Assembly: GCA_963925805.1 (NCBI GenBank)
Contig: CAWUSE010000005.1
Span: 124,001-188,000, forward strand
Direction of reading: 5' to 3'
From: UBA10347 sp905182135
Lineage (GTDB): Bacteria > Actinomycetota > Acidimicrobiia > Acidimicrobiales > UBA10347
DNA: 64,000 nt
Numbering within the stretch: the stretch's first letter is position 1; each line of letters opens with the position of its first letter. The notes below the pieces were generated by a model. The model did no database searches and had not been told where the DNA came from. It worked only from the letters and a program-made list of their open reading frames with translations. Positions 9,647-20,316 of this stretch are shown here, in pieces. The position numbers and the translations under genes are program-made.

Positions 9647-10435
9647 ATGGCAACAGTGACGGTGAACAACACACCCATCCGCTATGAAGACAGTGGCGGA
9701 GATGGGCCAGTGATCTTGTTCAGCCATGGGTTCTTGATGGACCACACTATGTTCGATGCCCAGGTCGCAGCCCTGGCAAGTGACTACCGATGTATTCGTT
9801 GGGACGAGCGAGGTTTTGGTGATACGCCATCTACTGGTGAGTTCAGTTACTGGGACTCGGCTGATGATGCGGTCGCCGTGCTCGACGCTTGTGGCGTTGA
9901 CAAGGCAGTATTTGTTGGAATGAGTCAGGGTGGGTTCCTCTCTATCCGGGCAACGCTGACTCATCCTGGTCGGGTTCGAGCCTTGGTGTTGATTGATTCG
10001 TGTGCCGACGTCGACGATGCCGAAACAATCGAGGGTTATCACGGCATGCTGGCCGGTTTCACCGGCGGTGATCCAGCCACGCAGCAAGCTGTAGCCGAAG
10101 GTGTTTCGAGACTGATCCTGGGCGATGAGACCCTGGCAGCCGAATGGATACCTCGGTGGCTCGCCAACCTTAAAAAACATGATTTAAACGTGGCGGGTAC
10201 AGCCTTGTTATCACGCGACGATGTGCAACCCCGCGCCGCTGAGATTACCTGCCCAGTGCTTGTGATTCATGGTGGTGACGATCAGGCGATATCGGTCGAT
10301 CGAGCCCACCTGTTTGCTGATGCCGTTGCCGACAGCCGCGGTGTAGTTGTCGTAGATGGTGCTGCCCATGCGCCGAACATGAGCCATCCCGACATCGTGA
10401 ACGACGCCCTCGCCGCTTTCTTGCAGACGGTCTGA
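9647..10435 (+). CDS. alpha/beta-fold hydrolase
   Basis: A 262-residue serine hydrolase of the classical alpha/beta fold. The oxyanion-hole segment SHGFLMD is near residue 26. The nucleophile elbow is GMSQGG, the acid probably lies in HGGDDQAIS, and the catalytic His in GAAHAPNMSHP near the C-terminus. Nothing in the sequence identifies an ester, lactone or C-C substrate. The stop is 4 bp before the GTG of the hydantoinase gene, so the two are very likely co-transcribed and may act on consecutive intermediates. The start is ATG, 66 bp from the divergent acyl-CoA ligase. Confidence 0.9.
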   Translation: MATVTVNNTPIRYEDSGGDGPVILFSHGFLMDHTMFDAQVAALASDYRCIRWDERGFGDTPSTGEFSYWDSADDAVAVLDACGVDKAVFVGMSQGGFLSIRATLTHPGRVRALVLIDSCADVDDAETIEGYHGMLAGFTGGDPATQQAVAEGVSRLILGDETLAAEWIPRWLANLKKHDLNVAGTALLSRDDVQPRAAEITCPVLVIHGGDDQAISVDRAHLFADAVADSRGVVVVDGAAHAPNMSHPDIVNDALAAFLQTV

Positions 10436-10439
10436 AGCT

Positions 10440-11837
10440 GTGATTCCTGAACCGATGGATGTAGTGGTCCGTAATGGCATGGTGGTGACCGGTGGGTCAG
10501 AGGCCGTGACCGACGTCGGTATTCGAGACGGTGTCATCGTGCAGCTTGGGGGCGAGATGACTGGCACGACTGAACTCGACGCGACCGATCGCTACGTCTT
10601 ACCTGGTGGCATCGACGCGCACGTCCACCTGACGGCACCAGGCACGGGGCCCGATAGCTGGCGGTGGGTCGATGACTTCGAGGTCGGGACTCGGGCGGCT
10701 GCTGCTGGCGGGGTAACGACGGTTGGCAATATGTCGTTCCCACAGCCAGGTGAGCAGATGAAGGCTGGGCTCGAACGCGATAACGCTGATGCTGATGCCA
10801 ACGCGATCGTTGACTATTTCCAGCACACGGTTTTGTTGACACCCGACGACGAGGGCATCGCCCAGATCGAAGAGCTTGCCGCTGCGGGCCACCCGAGCAT
10901 CAAGATATTTATGTCCTTCCGCCGCTTCGACCGTCACCTCGATGGGTACCTGCGAGCTATGCAGGCCGCGGCCGCGTCCGGAACCGTGGTGCTTGTGCAT
11001 TGTGAAGATCCAGCGGTCATGAACTGCTGTGGGCATGCGCTCGACGAGGCTGGCCACACAGAGGCGGTCCACTTCCCGAAGTCTCGACCTGTCGAGGCTG
11101 AACGTATCGCGACCGAACGTGCAGTTGGTTACTGCGCTACAACAGGAGCCACAACCTACGTTGTTCACCTGTCGAGCGCAGCGGCACTCGAGGCATGCCG
11201 CAAGGCTCGGGCTCGCGGTCTGCCTGTGCATGTTGAGACACGTCCGATCTATCTGCACCTGAACGAGTCACGCTTCAGCGAACCTGACGGAGCCAAATAC
11301 GCAGGAGCACCGCCGCTTCGCAGCGATGCCGACCGCGATGCACTGTGGGCAGGACTGAACGATGGCACGGTGAGCACGGTGTGTACCGACCATGCACCGT
11401 GGACACTTGATGAGAAACTGGATCCGACATTGACTGCTAGCGATCTCCGACATGGCATGGCCGAGCTCGAGACCCTGATGCCAGTGCTGTGGAGCGAAGG
11501 CGTAGCGACGGGCAGGATTTCGGTAGCCACGTTCGTGGAAGTCACCAGCACGACCGCGGCACGGCTCTTCGGCCTGTATCCCCGCAAGGGCACTATCGCT
11601 CCCGGCTCTGACGCCGACATCGTGATCTGGAACCCGAACGACACGCGCACGATCGACGGTTCAACCATGCATTCGAACGCTGGTTATTCGCCCTATGACG
11701 GCTGGCAGGTAACTGGCTGGCCCGAACTGACGATCAGCCGCGGCGAGATTATTGCCCGTGCCACCGAGACCGGCATTGATGTGCTGGGCGCACCTGGCCG
11801 AGGCCGACTTGCCGAACGTAAGCGATTGGTCAGGTAG
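10440..11837 (+). CDS. dihydropyrimidinase / hydantoinase family amidohydrolase
   Basis: A 465-residue cyclic amidohydrolase that opens dihydropyrimidine or hydantoin rings to N-carbamoyl amino acids. Metal-site motifs are complete: GGIDAHVHL (first His pair), the carbamylated-Lys strand IKIFMSF, VLVHCEDP, YVVHLSS, and CTDHAPW with the catalytic Asp. This is the D-hydantoinase/dihydropyrimidinase/allantoinase group and the natural substrate is not settled. GTG at 10440 is taken as start; ATG at 10455 (MDVVVRNG) is an alternative. It is coupled to the preceding hydrolase. Confidence 0.92.
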   Translation: MIPEPMDVVVRNGMVVTGGSEAVTDVGIRDGVIVQLGGEMTGTTELDATDRYVLPGGIDAHVHLTAPGTGPDSWRWVDDFEVGTRAAAAGGVTTVGNMSFPQPGEQMKAGLERDNADADANAIVDYFQHTVLLTPDDEGIAQIEELAAAGHPSIKIFMSFRRFDRHLDGYLRAMQAAAASGTVVLVHCEDPAVMNCCGHALDEAGHTEAVHFPKSRPVEAERIATERAVGYCATTGATTYVVHLSSAAALEACRKARARGLPVHVETRPIYLHLNESRFSEPDGAKYAGAPPLRSDADRDALWAGLNDGTVSTVCTDHAPWTLDEKLDPTLTASDLRHGMAELETLMPVLWSEGVATGRISVATFVEVTSTTAARLFGLYPRKGTIAPGSDADIVIWNPNDTRTIDGSTMHSNAGYSPYDGWQVTGWPELTISRGEIIARATETGIDVLGAPGRGRLAERKRLVR

Positions 11838-12007
11838 CGACCGCTGCGAGTAGCGCCACGAAATCAGGGTTAAATCCTCGCCTTCAGGTCGACTATTCCA
11901 GCGCGTAAACCAGGTCGACGTTTGCCCGAAACTTGACTATTTCGCAGGCATTCGAAGGCGTGCTTCCAACGGAGCCGCAACACTTTTACAGTTGCCAGAC
12001 GTTGCCT

Positions 12008-13642
<1,635 letters not shown>

Positions 13643-13857
13643 GGTCCAATCGTAATAACGCAGCGCTGGCACCAGACGTCGTTAGATCCGGGGAATAGGG
13701 GTTTAGAGAACAAAGGGTCAGAGGAAAATTCTGGCCTAGGTGTCCTCGACTACTCCTGGCATGTGCCGAGGATTCTCTGATTTCAATTCTCATCGTCGAG
13801 TTTGCTGCCGGATGGGGCAGCTGAGCTCACATGGCGTTGTTGTTAGCCAACAGTGAC

Positions 13858-14559
13858 TCAGGTAAGGGCCAACAGGATTGTTGCTAGCTCTTCGGGCCGG
13901 TTCATTGGCACCATGTGATTGGTGGCAATCTCGTGATAGTTCCACGCAGGTGACGCGGCGGCGTATCGAGCTGCATTCCAGAAGGCGGAATTCTCAGCTT
14001 CGTCAGGATCATCACTGGCCTTAATGAATGTACGGGTGAAGTCCCAGTCTTCGAGGGGCTTGGACAACGCCGCCGGTTCGGTGAATGTGCCGATTGGTTG
14101 GTTGACGCGTCGAGCGTTTGACCAGGCGGTGGCTTCGGGCGTGTCGAGGTTACGAGGAATTGGGGGGATGGCCCAGCCGTCAACAGCGTTGCTAAGTAGC
14201 CCACCGACGGGCCCGCTGATGTCGACGATGCTCTGGCCGTCGGCAGGTACGAACGCGTCGAGGTAGACCAGATGGCGGACCTTGTCGCCGATCTCGTCGA
14301 GTAGACCAGTGACAACCATGCCGCCGTAACTGAAACCAAGCAGGATGACGTCGTGGAGGTCTTCGCAGAAGATTGTGTTGCGTACGTCTTGCATGTGCAG
14401 GCTGAGCGTGACCTCGGGCCCCGCAAGATGGGAGCGCTCACCGATGCCGGTCAGACTCGGGGTGAAGACCTCGTGCCCGGCTGCTGCCAGAAGTGGACGG
14501 ACTTTACGAAATCCATAGGATCCACCCCACGCACCATGAACCAAGACGATTTTTGCCAT
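13858..14559 (-). CDS. alpha/beta-hydrolase (esterase-like)
   Basis: A 233-residue alpha/beta hydrolase of the small plant-esterase-like group (related to salicylate esterase and pyrethroid hydrolase families). The HGAWGGSYGF oxyanion region starts at residue 8, the nucleophile elbow is GFSYGG, and the catalytic His is probably in the ATNHMVPMNRPEELA segment close to the C-terminus. It is divergent from the H-NOX gene with a 107-bp spacer. No signal peptide, so probably cytoplasmic. Substrate unknown. Confidence 0.88.
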   Translation of the reverse strand: MAKIVLVHGAWGGSYGFRKVRPLLAAAGHEVFTPSLTGIGERSHLAGPEVTLSLHMQDVRNTIFCEDLHDVILLGFSYGGMVVTGLLDEIGDKVRHLVYLDAFVPADGQSIVDISGPVGGLLSNAVDGWAIPPIPRNLDTPEATAWSNARRVNQPIGTFTEPAALSKPLEDWDFTRTFIKASDDPDEAENSAFWNAARYAAASPAWNYHEIATNHMVPMNRPEELATILLALT

Positions 14560-14666
14560 AAGGCTGAGGTTACTTCTAGAGCGGGGGTAAATTTGGTGTG
14601 GTTCGCGTGTGCGAAATTGTCCCGCGTGTACGCATTAGCTGGGTCGATGTAAGGAGATAGTGGCAG

Positions 14667-15233
14667 ATGCTCGGTTTGATCCTAAATGTGGTGGAAGAAG
14701 TAATAGTTGATTTGTTCGACGAAGACGCGTGGGATGATGTCATCGAGAACGCAGGTGTTTCAGGCGCATACACGGCGGTCGGATATTACGACGACGCGGA
14801 TGTATGGGCGATTATTGGGGCTGTAGGGGTACTGCTCGGTCTAGATGGGTCAGAGACGTTGCGAGTTGCCGGAAGGCATATGTTGCCAAGGCTTGCAACG
14901 CGTATACCCAAGACCGTGGAGCGCTTCACAACAGCCAGTGATTTCCTTACCTCGATAAACAGCATCATTCACCCTGAAGTGGAACTGTTGTACCCGAATT
15001 CGGTGCCACCTGTTTTTGGCTTTGAGGAAGATGAGGGTTGGATTCTGGTTCGTTATCGGTCTCATCGAGGTTTTTCTTACCTGGCCGAAGGCTTCATCTT
15101 GGGATGCGCAGATCTTTTTGGGGAGGAAGTCGAGTTGCACGTTGTTGCCGGTTCTGTGGCGACCGACGCTCAATTCCGTGTCCAATTTTCAACTCCTCGG
15201 GCTCAGGAGTTACCGAAGGGCGGGACGGGGTGA
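14667..15233 (+). CDS. H-NOX heme nitric-oxide/oxygen-binding sensor
   Basis: A 188-residue stand-alone H-NOX protein. H-NOX domains bind ferrous heme through a proximal His and sense NO (or O2), passing the signal to a partner. The key residues are visible: proximal H102 in INSIIHPEVELLYPNSVPP, conserved Pro at 114-115, and the heme-propionate triad Y-x-S-x-R at 130-134. The length equals that of canonical H-NOX proteins. The ATG has a strong AAGGAG site. The last codons overlap the GTG of the GGDEF-EAL gene (GTGA), so the two are translationally coupled and the partner is almost certainly that enzyme. The distal-pocket Tyr that separates O2 binders from NO-selective forms could not be assigned by eye. 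Confidence 0.93.
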   Translation: MLGLILNVVEEVIVDLFDEDAWDDVIENAGVSGAYTAVGYYDDADVWAIIGAVGVLLGLDGSETLRVAGRHMLPRLATRIPKTVERFTTASDFLTSINSIIHPEVELLYPNSVPPVFGFEEDEGWILVRYRSHRGFSYLAEGFILGCADLFGEEVELHVVAGSVATDAQFRVQFSTPRAQELPKGGTG

Positions 15234-18178
15234 GTGAGAGACCTTTGGAAAGAGACGTGACCAGCGAAGAACAGATCGCACGACTCAAGCGGAGGGCCCA
15301 CCGTGAGAAGACTGCGCGGCTCGAGGCAGAGAAAATTGCTAACACGAAAATAGTTGAACTAGCCGATGTCAACCGGAACTTAGGAAAGCGAGTTGCAAGC
15401 CAAGCAGCGGAACTCAGCTTGAAACGAGCAGAGGCGTTAGCGAAACTAGATGAGGTCAATCATCAGATAATTTGGGAGATTGGCGATGAGTTGGCCGCAG
15501 GGACCAACTCAGACGTCGAGGTAGTACTTCTTTCCGTGCTCGAAGCGCTTGGTCGTGCTGTCGGAGCAAGGGCGACGGCCATCTGGGAGCTATCGCAAGC
15601 CAATCTGACTGCACGGAGCATCGCTCGATGGTTTGACGGAGAAGAAAGAGTGGAGAACGCCGAGTCTCTGCCCACTGTCGATGTGGCGACCATTTTGAAT
15701 ACGTTTGGTGACGGTTTTGTTCCGGGCCTGACCGCCGAATTACCAATTGAACAAATCTCTGACTTTGATTTAACGCAGGCCCCTGGCACGATGATCCTTG
15801 CTGGTGTCATCGAACAGACGGGCCCCTTGGTACAGATCCTGACCATCGATTACTTGAGTTCTGAGATTGAGTCAAACTCGTCAGATACAAACCTGTTGCG
15901 TGGGGTGATGATCCTTCTCAGGCAGTACTACAACCGGCTGAAACTCCAAAAAGAGCTAAGTGAAACATCTCAAGAGCAACAATTTGCTCATGACTGTTTG
16001 ATAAGGAACGGGGCGGCTTTGATTGAAAGCACCCCTGCAAATCGTGAAGAGACTTACAATTCTACATTACGAGAAGTCGGTCTGTTGCTCGATGTCTCAG
16101 CCGTTGTTGATTGGCAAATCGACTACGAGAAAGAGTGTTACCTGCGTCGCCGCTTTTGGCAACATCCTGACGATAAGGGGGGGGAAGTTCCAACTGAAAT
16201 AAATTTCGGTTCGCGTTTTATGGACAGTATGCGTAGTTCAGAAACGGCTCAGACGTTTCATTCATCGGAACCGACGTTCAAGATTCCTAACCAGCTTGGC
16301 GTAGCGAGAGCTGCAGCTGGAACGAGACCTTCAGCGCTCTTGAGTGTGAGGGGTCTCGTCGCTGGGCCGTGGAAGGCCAGCGAAGTCTCTTTTGTGGAAA
16401 AAATTAGTGCAACCATTCTGTCGGTTGAGAATTGCTGGGCAGCTGAAGAGATGGCCGCAGTAGCGCTTCAGTCCTCTCCGGTTTGCACGTCGGTTTATAA
16501 GAAGAAAGACAGGCTTAAACCTTTCTCTCCTCTTAACCTCGACTTCGTCGAAGGGAATGCAGCATTTCACGATCTTTTTGGGATCACCAGTGAATACCTT
16601 CTCGGTACGGAAGCTGACGCCTATCGTTACAACAGTATCGATGATGTCCCCCAAGAGCTTCGATCGTCCTATGAATGGATGTTTGACGAAGTTGGCGTGA
16701 ATAGCATGGACGAAGGGTTCGCTAATGATGCAGGGACAGCTGTAATCACTATGGTTATGAAGGCCTTAGACGGAAGGCCGATGTTGCTTGAGTGCCACAA
16801 TGTTGCGGTGACGCCGTTAAGCCGCGATCCCTTCCTTCTCGTTCATTTGGAAGATATTACAGAACGTCGTCAAGATGAGCGATTCAAAGAGTTTCTTGTA
16901 AATCACGATCAACTTACTGGTCTGCTGAACCGCCGAGGCTTCATCAAGGCAGCCGAAGAGGGGCAAATAGCGTCAGCCAATAATTCGGTGGCGCTTATTG
17001 ATTTAGACAGGTTCAAAAACGTCAATGATTCACTTGGACACGACTTTGGAGACGAATTTCTTAAAGTGGTGGCTGAACGGCTCGCCGAGAATCTTGATGT
17101 TGGAAATATCGTCGCAAGGCTGGGCGGCGACGAATTTGCAGTTTTCCTTAGAGGCCCAATCGAAGAAGCTGAGGCAGGTAGAGCTGTCCAGAAGTTGATC
17201 GACAAGGTTGGCGAGATTGCGACGATTGGAAGCCATCGGGTTTATCCCGCGATGAGTGTCGGGATCTCGTTTGGCCAGACCGACACGGATGTCGCCACAG
17301 CACTGACGCAAGCAGACGCAGCAATGTACAAAGCGAAACGAGCGGGCGGAAGACGCTTCGAATTGTTTGACAGTGGACTGAAGGCAGAGATCGATTCTCG
17401 AAGGAAGCTTGAGACCGAACTCCGCGATGCACTCATTGCTGATCAACTCGAGGTCTATTACCAACCGGAGGTGTCGTTAAAAACTGGCAAGATTCTTGGG
17501 GCAGAAGCACTTGTTCGTTGGCAACATCCAACACGAGGGTTCCTTGCAGCCGGCCAGTTTATAGAACTTGCAGAGGAGACCGGGTTGGCAACCGAAATCA
17601 GTCGTCTAGTTCTGCGAGAAGCCTGCGCACAGGCAGCAACTTGGCCTCGGAAGCTACGAAAACGTATAGTGCGAGTCAACTTGACGGCGGACCAGGTTTG
17701 CGAAGATGTCGGGCTTGAGCAAGAAGTAGTCGAGGTTCTTCAGGGCGTTGCTCTTGAGGCTGAAAATCTTTGTCTGGAGATCACCGAGTCTGCTCTGATT
17801 AAGAATCCTGAAAGGGCAATTGACACTCTCGCTCGGCTACGAGACCTTGGCGTGAGTATTGCCCTAGATGACTTTGGAACGGGGTACAGCTCGCTGTCTT
17901 ACCTCAAACGTTTCGAAGTCGACTCATTAAAGATTGATAGGTCATTCGTGAGCGATTTGAGCACTGACCCAGAAAGCGCCCATTTCATAAGGGTAATCTT
18001 AGGATTAGCTGAGGGATTGAACCTGACGGTCGTTGCTGAGGGGATTGAGATTGATCAGGAGGCGAGTATTCTGAAGGGTCTTGGGTGTGAACGAGCCCAA
18101 GGATTCTATTACTACAGGCCAATGCCAGCTGCGGAACTCCGTGGACTCCTTGAAGCCGAGGACAACGAAGTCTCCTAA
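15230..18178 (+). CDS. H-NOX-associated GAF/PAS-GGDEF-EAL protein
   Basis: A 982-residue cyclic-di-GMP enzyme. The N-terminus has a coiled coil (about 10-80, rich in ARLEAE-type heptads), followed by GAF-like regions to about residue 400 and a PAS-like region (about 430-550). The GGDEF domain has an intact GGDEF at 632-636, and the EAL domain has EAL at 759-761 and DDFGTGYSS from 880. Both catalytic cores look active, so it may make and break c-di-GMP. The inhibitory RxxD site before GGDEF is not conserved (DVGN occupies its place). GTG at 15230 is chosen because it overlaps the H-NOX stop and precedes the coiled coil; upstream codons run inside the H-NOX gene. No membrane segment was seen. 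Base composition looks more AT-rich than its neighbours. Confidence 0.93.
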   Translation: MSERPLERDVTSEEQIARLKRRAHREKTARLEAEKIANTKIVELADVNRNLGKRVASQAAELSLKRAEALAKLDEVNHQIIWEIGDELAAGTNSDVEVVLLSVLEALGRAVGARATAIWELSQANLTARSIARWFDGEERVENAESLPTVDVATILNTFGDGFVPGLTAELPIEQISDFDLTQAPGTMILAGVIEQTGPLVQILTIDYLSSEIESNSSDTNLLRGVMILLRQYYNRLKLQKELSETSQEQQFAHDCLIRNGAALIESTPANREETYNSTLREVGLLLDVSAVVDWQIDYEKECYLRRRFWQHPDDKGGEVPTEINFGSRFMDSMRSSETAQTFHSSEPTFKIPNQLGVARAAAGTRPSALLSVRGLVAGPWKASEVSFVEKISATILSVENCWAAEEMAAVALQSSPVCTSVYKKKDRLKPFSPLNLDFVEGNAAFHDLFGITSEYLLGTEADAYRYNSIDDVPQELRSSYEWMFDEVGVNSMDEGFANDAGTAVITMVMKALDGRPMLLECHNVAVTPLSRDPFLLVHLEDITERRQDERFKEFLVNHDQLTGLLNRRGFIKAAEEGQIASANNSVALIDLDRFKNVNDSLGHDFGDEFLKVVAERLAENLDVGNIVARLGGDEFAVFLRGPIEEAEAGRAVQKLIDKVGEIATIGSHRVYPAMSVGISFGQTDTDVATALTQADAAMYKAKRAGGRRFELFDSGLKAEIDSRRKLETELRDALIADQLEVYYQPEVSLKTGKILGAEALVRWQHPTRGFLAAGQFIELAEETGLATEISRLVLREACAQAATWPRKLRKRIVRVNLTADQVCEDVGLEQEVVEVLQGVALEAENLCLEITESALIKNPERAIDTLARLRDLGVSIALDDFGTGYSSLSYLKRFEVDSLKIDRSFVSDLSTDPESAHFIRVILGLAEGLNLTVVAEGIEIDQEASILKGLGCERAQGFYYYRPMPAAELRGLLEAEDNEVS

Positions 18179-18606
18179 CCATCTGGTGATCCGGAATGGG
18201 TTTATGGACTTAGGACGCGAAAGGGTCGACCAGCAGATAGTCACTGTTATGCGCATCGACGAGTCCGGCGGATCTATTCGCTGATCTGCTAGTGCCTAAC
18301 GTGCAGGGCTTTCCAGCGAGGCCATGTTTCTTCGTTTTTGGCATGACGTCTAAGGGCTAATTCTGGTCTTGGTCGCTAGAGAGCCGGAGGTTACGAAACC
18401 GAATCTTTCCCGTGCGCATGGAGCGAAGGGGCTATCTTCGATCTGGCCCTCGACTTGTACCACGGTGGCCAATCATTTTGCCCACCTAACTCGATCACAG
18501 CTCGGATCTGCGGGCCGCGTAAGCACTGGAATCGTAGGCAAGACTTTATAAACGTTTGGACCAATCAACTTGTCACATACCGCGTTGAGGTCCCTGCGGT
18601 TGCAGC
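18179..18606. other. intergenic region, no gene recognised
   Basis: More than 400 bp between the GGDEF-EAL gene and the tRNA terminator. Short frames occur but none shows family motifs or a convincing start. No repeats were seen. Confidence 0.5.
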
Positions 18607-18633
18607 AAAAAACCGGCCTAATCGGCCGGTTTT
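18607..18633 (-). terminator. intrinsic terminator of the tRNA-Gly gene
   Basis: A 10-bp hairpin, arms at 18609-18618 and 18624-18633 around a 5-base loop, made of CCGGCC flanked by A/T runs. Read on the minus strand it ends in six T residues, directly downstream of the tRNA. The A/T flanks make it potentially bidirectional. Confidence 0.85.
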
Positions 18634-18639
18634 CAACAG

Positions 18640-18710
18640 AGCGGGTGAGGGTAATCGAAACCCCGTATTCAGCTTGGGAAGCTGATGTTCTACCATTGAA
18701 CTACACCCGC
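18640..18710 (-). tRNA. tRNA-Gly(CCC)
   Basis: A full cloverleaf on the minus strand. The 7-bp acceptor stem is GCGGGTG/CACCCGC. The D-arm is GTTC/GAAC and the anticodon stem TCAGC/GCTGA with loop TTCCCAA (anticodon CCC, reading GGG). The T-arm is GGGGT/ACCCT with loop TTCGATT. The discriminator base is U, as usual for tRNA-Gly, and CCA is not encoded. An intrinsic terminator follows. Confidence 0.95.
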
Positions 18711-18728
18711 TGGTGGCAGTGATCTTAC

Positions 18729-18899
18729 GTGCAGATCAGCACTTCGGCCACTCGGGTAGCGGGATCAGTAGGTGAGGGTCTGGACTGGAACTATGAAACT
18801 CACATCAAACTGTTCGATGGCCACCGGTTCCTCGTTGTTGCCGAAGCATTCGACACCCTGCAGGTTTACTTAACCGATGCCGATAGTGGTCTTCCGTAG
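18729..18899 (+). other. short protein-like frame, possible gene remnant
   Basis: A 56-codon open frame with a GTG start contains a plausible beta-strand-like peptide (HIKLFDGHRFLVVAEAFDTL). No ribosome-binding site or known family was found. It lies between the tRNA and a decayed tRNA-like sequence and may be a relic of a lost gene, or chance. Confidence 0.2.
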
Positions 18900-18928
18900 A
18901 CCCGGTGTGGCCTACAGGACTCCAAGTC

Positions 18929-18996
18929 GTTGTAATTGCAGTGGTTCTCATCGCGGTTCTTCAGCCTGGCAAGCTGAATGCGGGGTTTGGGTCACT
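18929..18996 (+). pseudogene. degenerate tRNA-Gly-like sequence
   Basis: The segment from 18961 matches the anticodon arm and T-stem start of a tRNA-Gly: TCAGC/GCTGA stem, then AATGCGGGGTTT. About 24 of 28 bases agree with the functional tRNA-Gly(CCC) 220 bp away on the other strand. The 5' part resembles a tRNA-Gly D-arm but carries extra bases, and the T-loop lacks TTCGA. The loop reads CTGGCAA, one base from a GCC anticodon. It is not a functional tRNA as it stands. Confidence 0.4.
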
Positions 18997-18998
18997 CT

Positions 18999-19964
18999 CT
19001 ATGGAGCCTTTTCGCCTGCGCCCTCACCTGTTGCGTTCGAGTAGTTTCGGTTGAGGAACCACCTTTGGTAGTCGCCATAGGTAATCGGTTCGTGACGGGC
19101 CAGGTTCTTGTGGCTGATGCACGTCGGTAGCGCCTCAATTAGTGCGTCGTCGCGGGCCCCGAAGAAAAACGGGATCGCATAACGGTCAACCTTGGCTCCG
19201 TTGCGTGCCCGATGGGCCGTCGAGCGGAAACGGCCGTTGGTCCACCGCTTCAACATGTCACCGCTGTTGATCAGGAACGAACCAGGCAACTGCGGCGGCA
19301 CGACCCAATCGTGCCCGGCTGGGCGTATCTCGAGGCCTGGTACATCATTTTCTGGAAGCAGCGTGATGATCGTCGAGTCGGTGTGCGGGGCCAAACCCCA
19401 ATCGTGTTCGCCGTAGTCGACCACTGGGTAGTGCGAAAGCCGCAGCGAACATGACGGTACATCGAAGTGCGGGTCGAAGTAGTTGGGCGGCAGGTCGAGC
19501 GACACGGCCAACACCGGTAATAGCCTGCGGCTGAGCTCGGTGACGGAGTCGATGTAGCTTTCGACCACCGGCTTGAAGTCGGGCAGGTCGGGCCAGTGGT
19601 TGCCGAGCCGGTATCCGCCGCGATGTACGAAGAAGGCCGCGTTCAGATTCGGGGTTCGCACCTTGCCGGCGATGTCGGACGCGTACGACGTGCCCCCTGC
19701 GTAACCGAGGTAGCCACCGTGGTCACGATCCATCAGACAGTTCTCGAACCGCTCAGGGGGTTGTTGGTGCAGGATTTGAGCGTGGTCGTATACCTGCTGG
19801 ACCAGGTCCCAGGGAACACCGTGGTTGGTGATGAAGAAAAAGCCAACGTCTTCGAGCGCCCGTCGCAGTTGATGGCCGAGTGCCGCGATCGCATCGGGAT
19901 CGCCGGCCGTCAGGTCCGAGAGATCGAGTACCGGGATGAGTTCGGTGTCGGTCACAGTGGTCAA
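18999..19964 (-). CDS. 2OG-Fe(II) oxygenase (isopenicillin N synthase-like)
   Basis: A 321-residue non-heme iron dioxygenase. The N-terminal DIOX_N-type region (FFFITNHGVP, about 42-51) is followed by the double-stranded beta helix. The iron triad is H194-x-D196 (LAPHTDS) and H251 (RSTAHRA). The 2-oxoglutarate-binding arginine is R261 in DRYAIPFFF. The family includes thymine and gibberellin-type oxygenases; the substrate here is unknown. The ATG is preceded by an AGAGGAG site. It is divergent from the CoA transferase with a 352-bp spacer. Compare the paralogue at 45547-46539, which lacks the arginine. Confidence 0.9.
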   Translation of the reverse strand: MTTVTDTELIPVLDLSDLTAGDPDAIAALGHQLRRALEDVGFFFITNHGVPWDLVQQVYDHAQILHQQPPERFENCLMDRDHGGYLGYAGGTSYASDIAGKVRTPNLNAAFFVHRGGYRLGNHWPDLPDFKPVVESYIDSVTELSRRLLPVLAVSLDLPPNYFDPHFDVPSCSLRLSHYPVVDYGEHDWGLAPHTDSTIITLLPENDVPGLEIRPAGHDWVVPPQLPGSFLINSGDMLKRWTNGRFRSTAHRARNGAKVDRYAIPFFFGARDDALIEALPTCISHKNLARHEPITYGDYQRWFLNRNYSNATGEGAGEKAP

Positions 19965-20316
19965 GGCGTGCTCCTCTGTTCATGCTCAGGTCACTCGAAA
20001 GTGTGTCACAGCTTTCGTCATACAGCCCTATCGCTGGTCCGAGTGTCAGATCGTCCAACAGGACGATTAAGTTCTTGAAACCTCAGGACCACACGCATGC
20101 TGCAGCAACGATCTCTACCGCTGTTCCTCTAGCCCTGTTCGCCAGGTTCCGAAGCTGAACGCCGGAGTCCGGTTCTGCGTGCCTGCTCTGTTGAACAACC
20201 CAAAACGGTTCTGAGCTCATTGGGTCTGTGATGATCGAACTGGCAAACTGGTCGACGATGGTACCGAGCAGCGCCGGGTCGATTTAGCGGCGTGGACATG
20301 ACATCAGGAGAAAACA
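19965..20316. other. divergent intergenic region
   Basis: The promoter region between the 2OG oxygenase and the CoA transferase. It holds a perfect 7-bp hairpin at 20050-20067 (listed separately). No gene was seen. Confidence 0.5.
20050..20067. promoter_or_regulatory. 7-bp inverted repeat, possible operator
   Basis: ATCGTCC-AACA-GGACGAT, a perfect palindrome with a 4-base centre in the divergent spacer, 86 bp before the 2OG oxygenase start. It could be a repressor site or a short RNA hairpin; there is no U-tract for a terminator. Confidence 0.3.

Noticed and set aside
15038..15229. An N-terminal extension of the GGDEF-EAL protein starting at 15038
   Set aside because: It would be read out of frame within the H-NOX gene. 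The GTG at 15230 overlaps the H-NOX stop and precedes the coiled coil.
18005..18256. An 83-codon minus-strand frame opposite the EAL domain end
   Set aside because: Mostly antisense to the conserved EAL domain; no recognisable motif.
18929..18996. A functional tRNA-Ala(GGC)
   Set aside because: The T-loop lacks TTCRA, the acceptor stem does not pair, and the D-arm has extra bases. It is better seen as a decayed tRNA-Gly-like copy.
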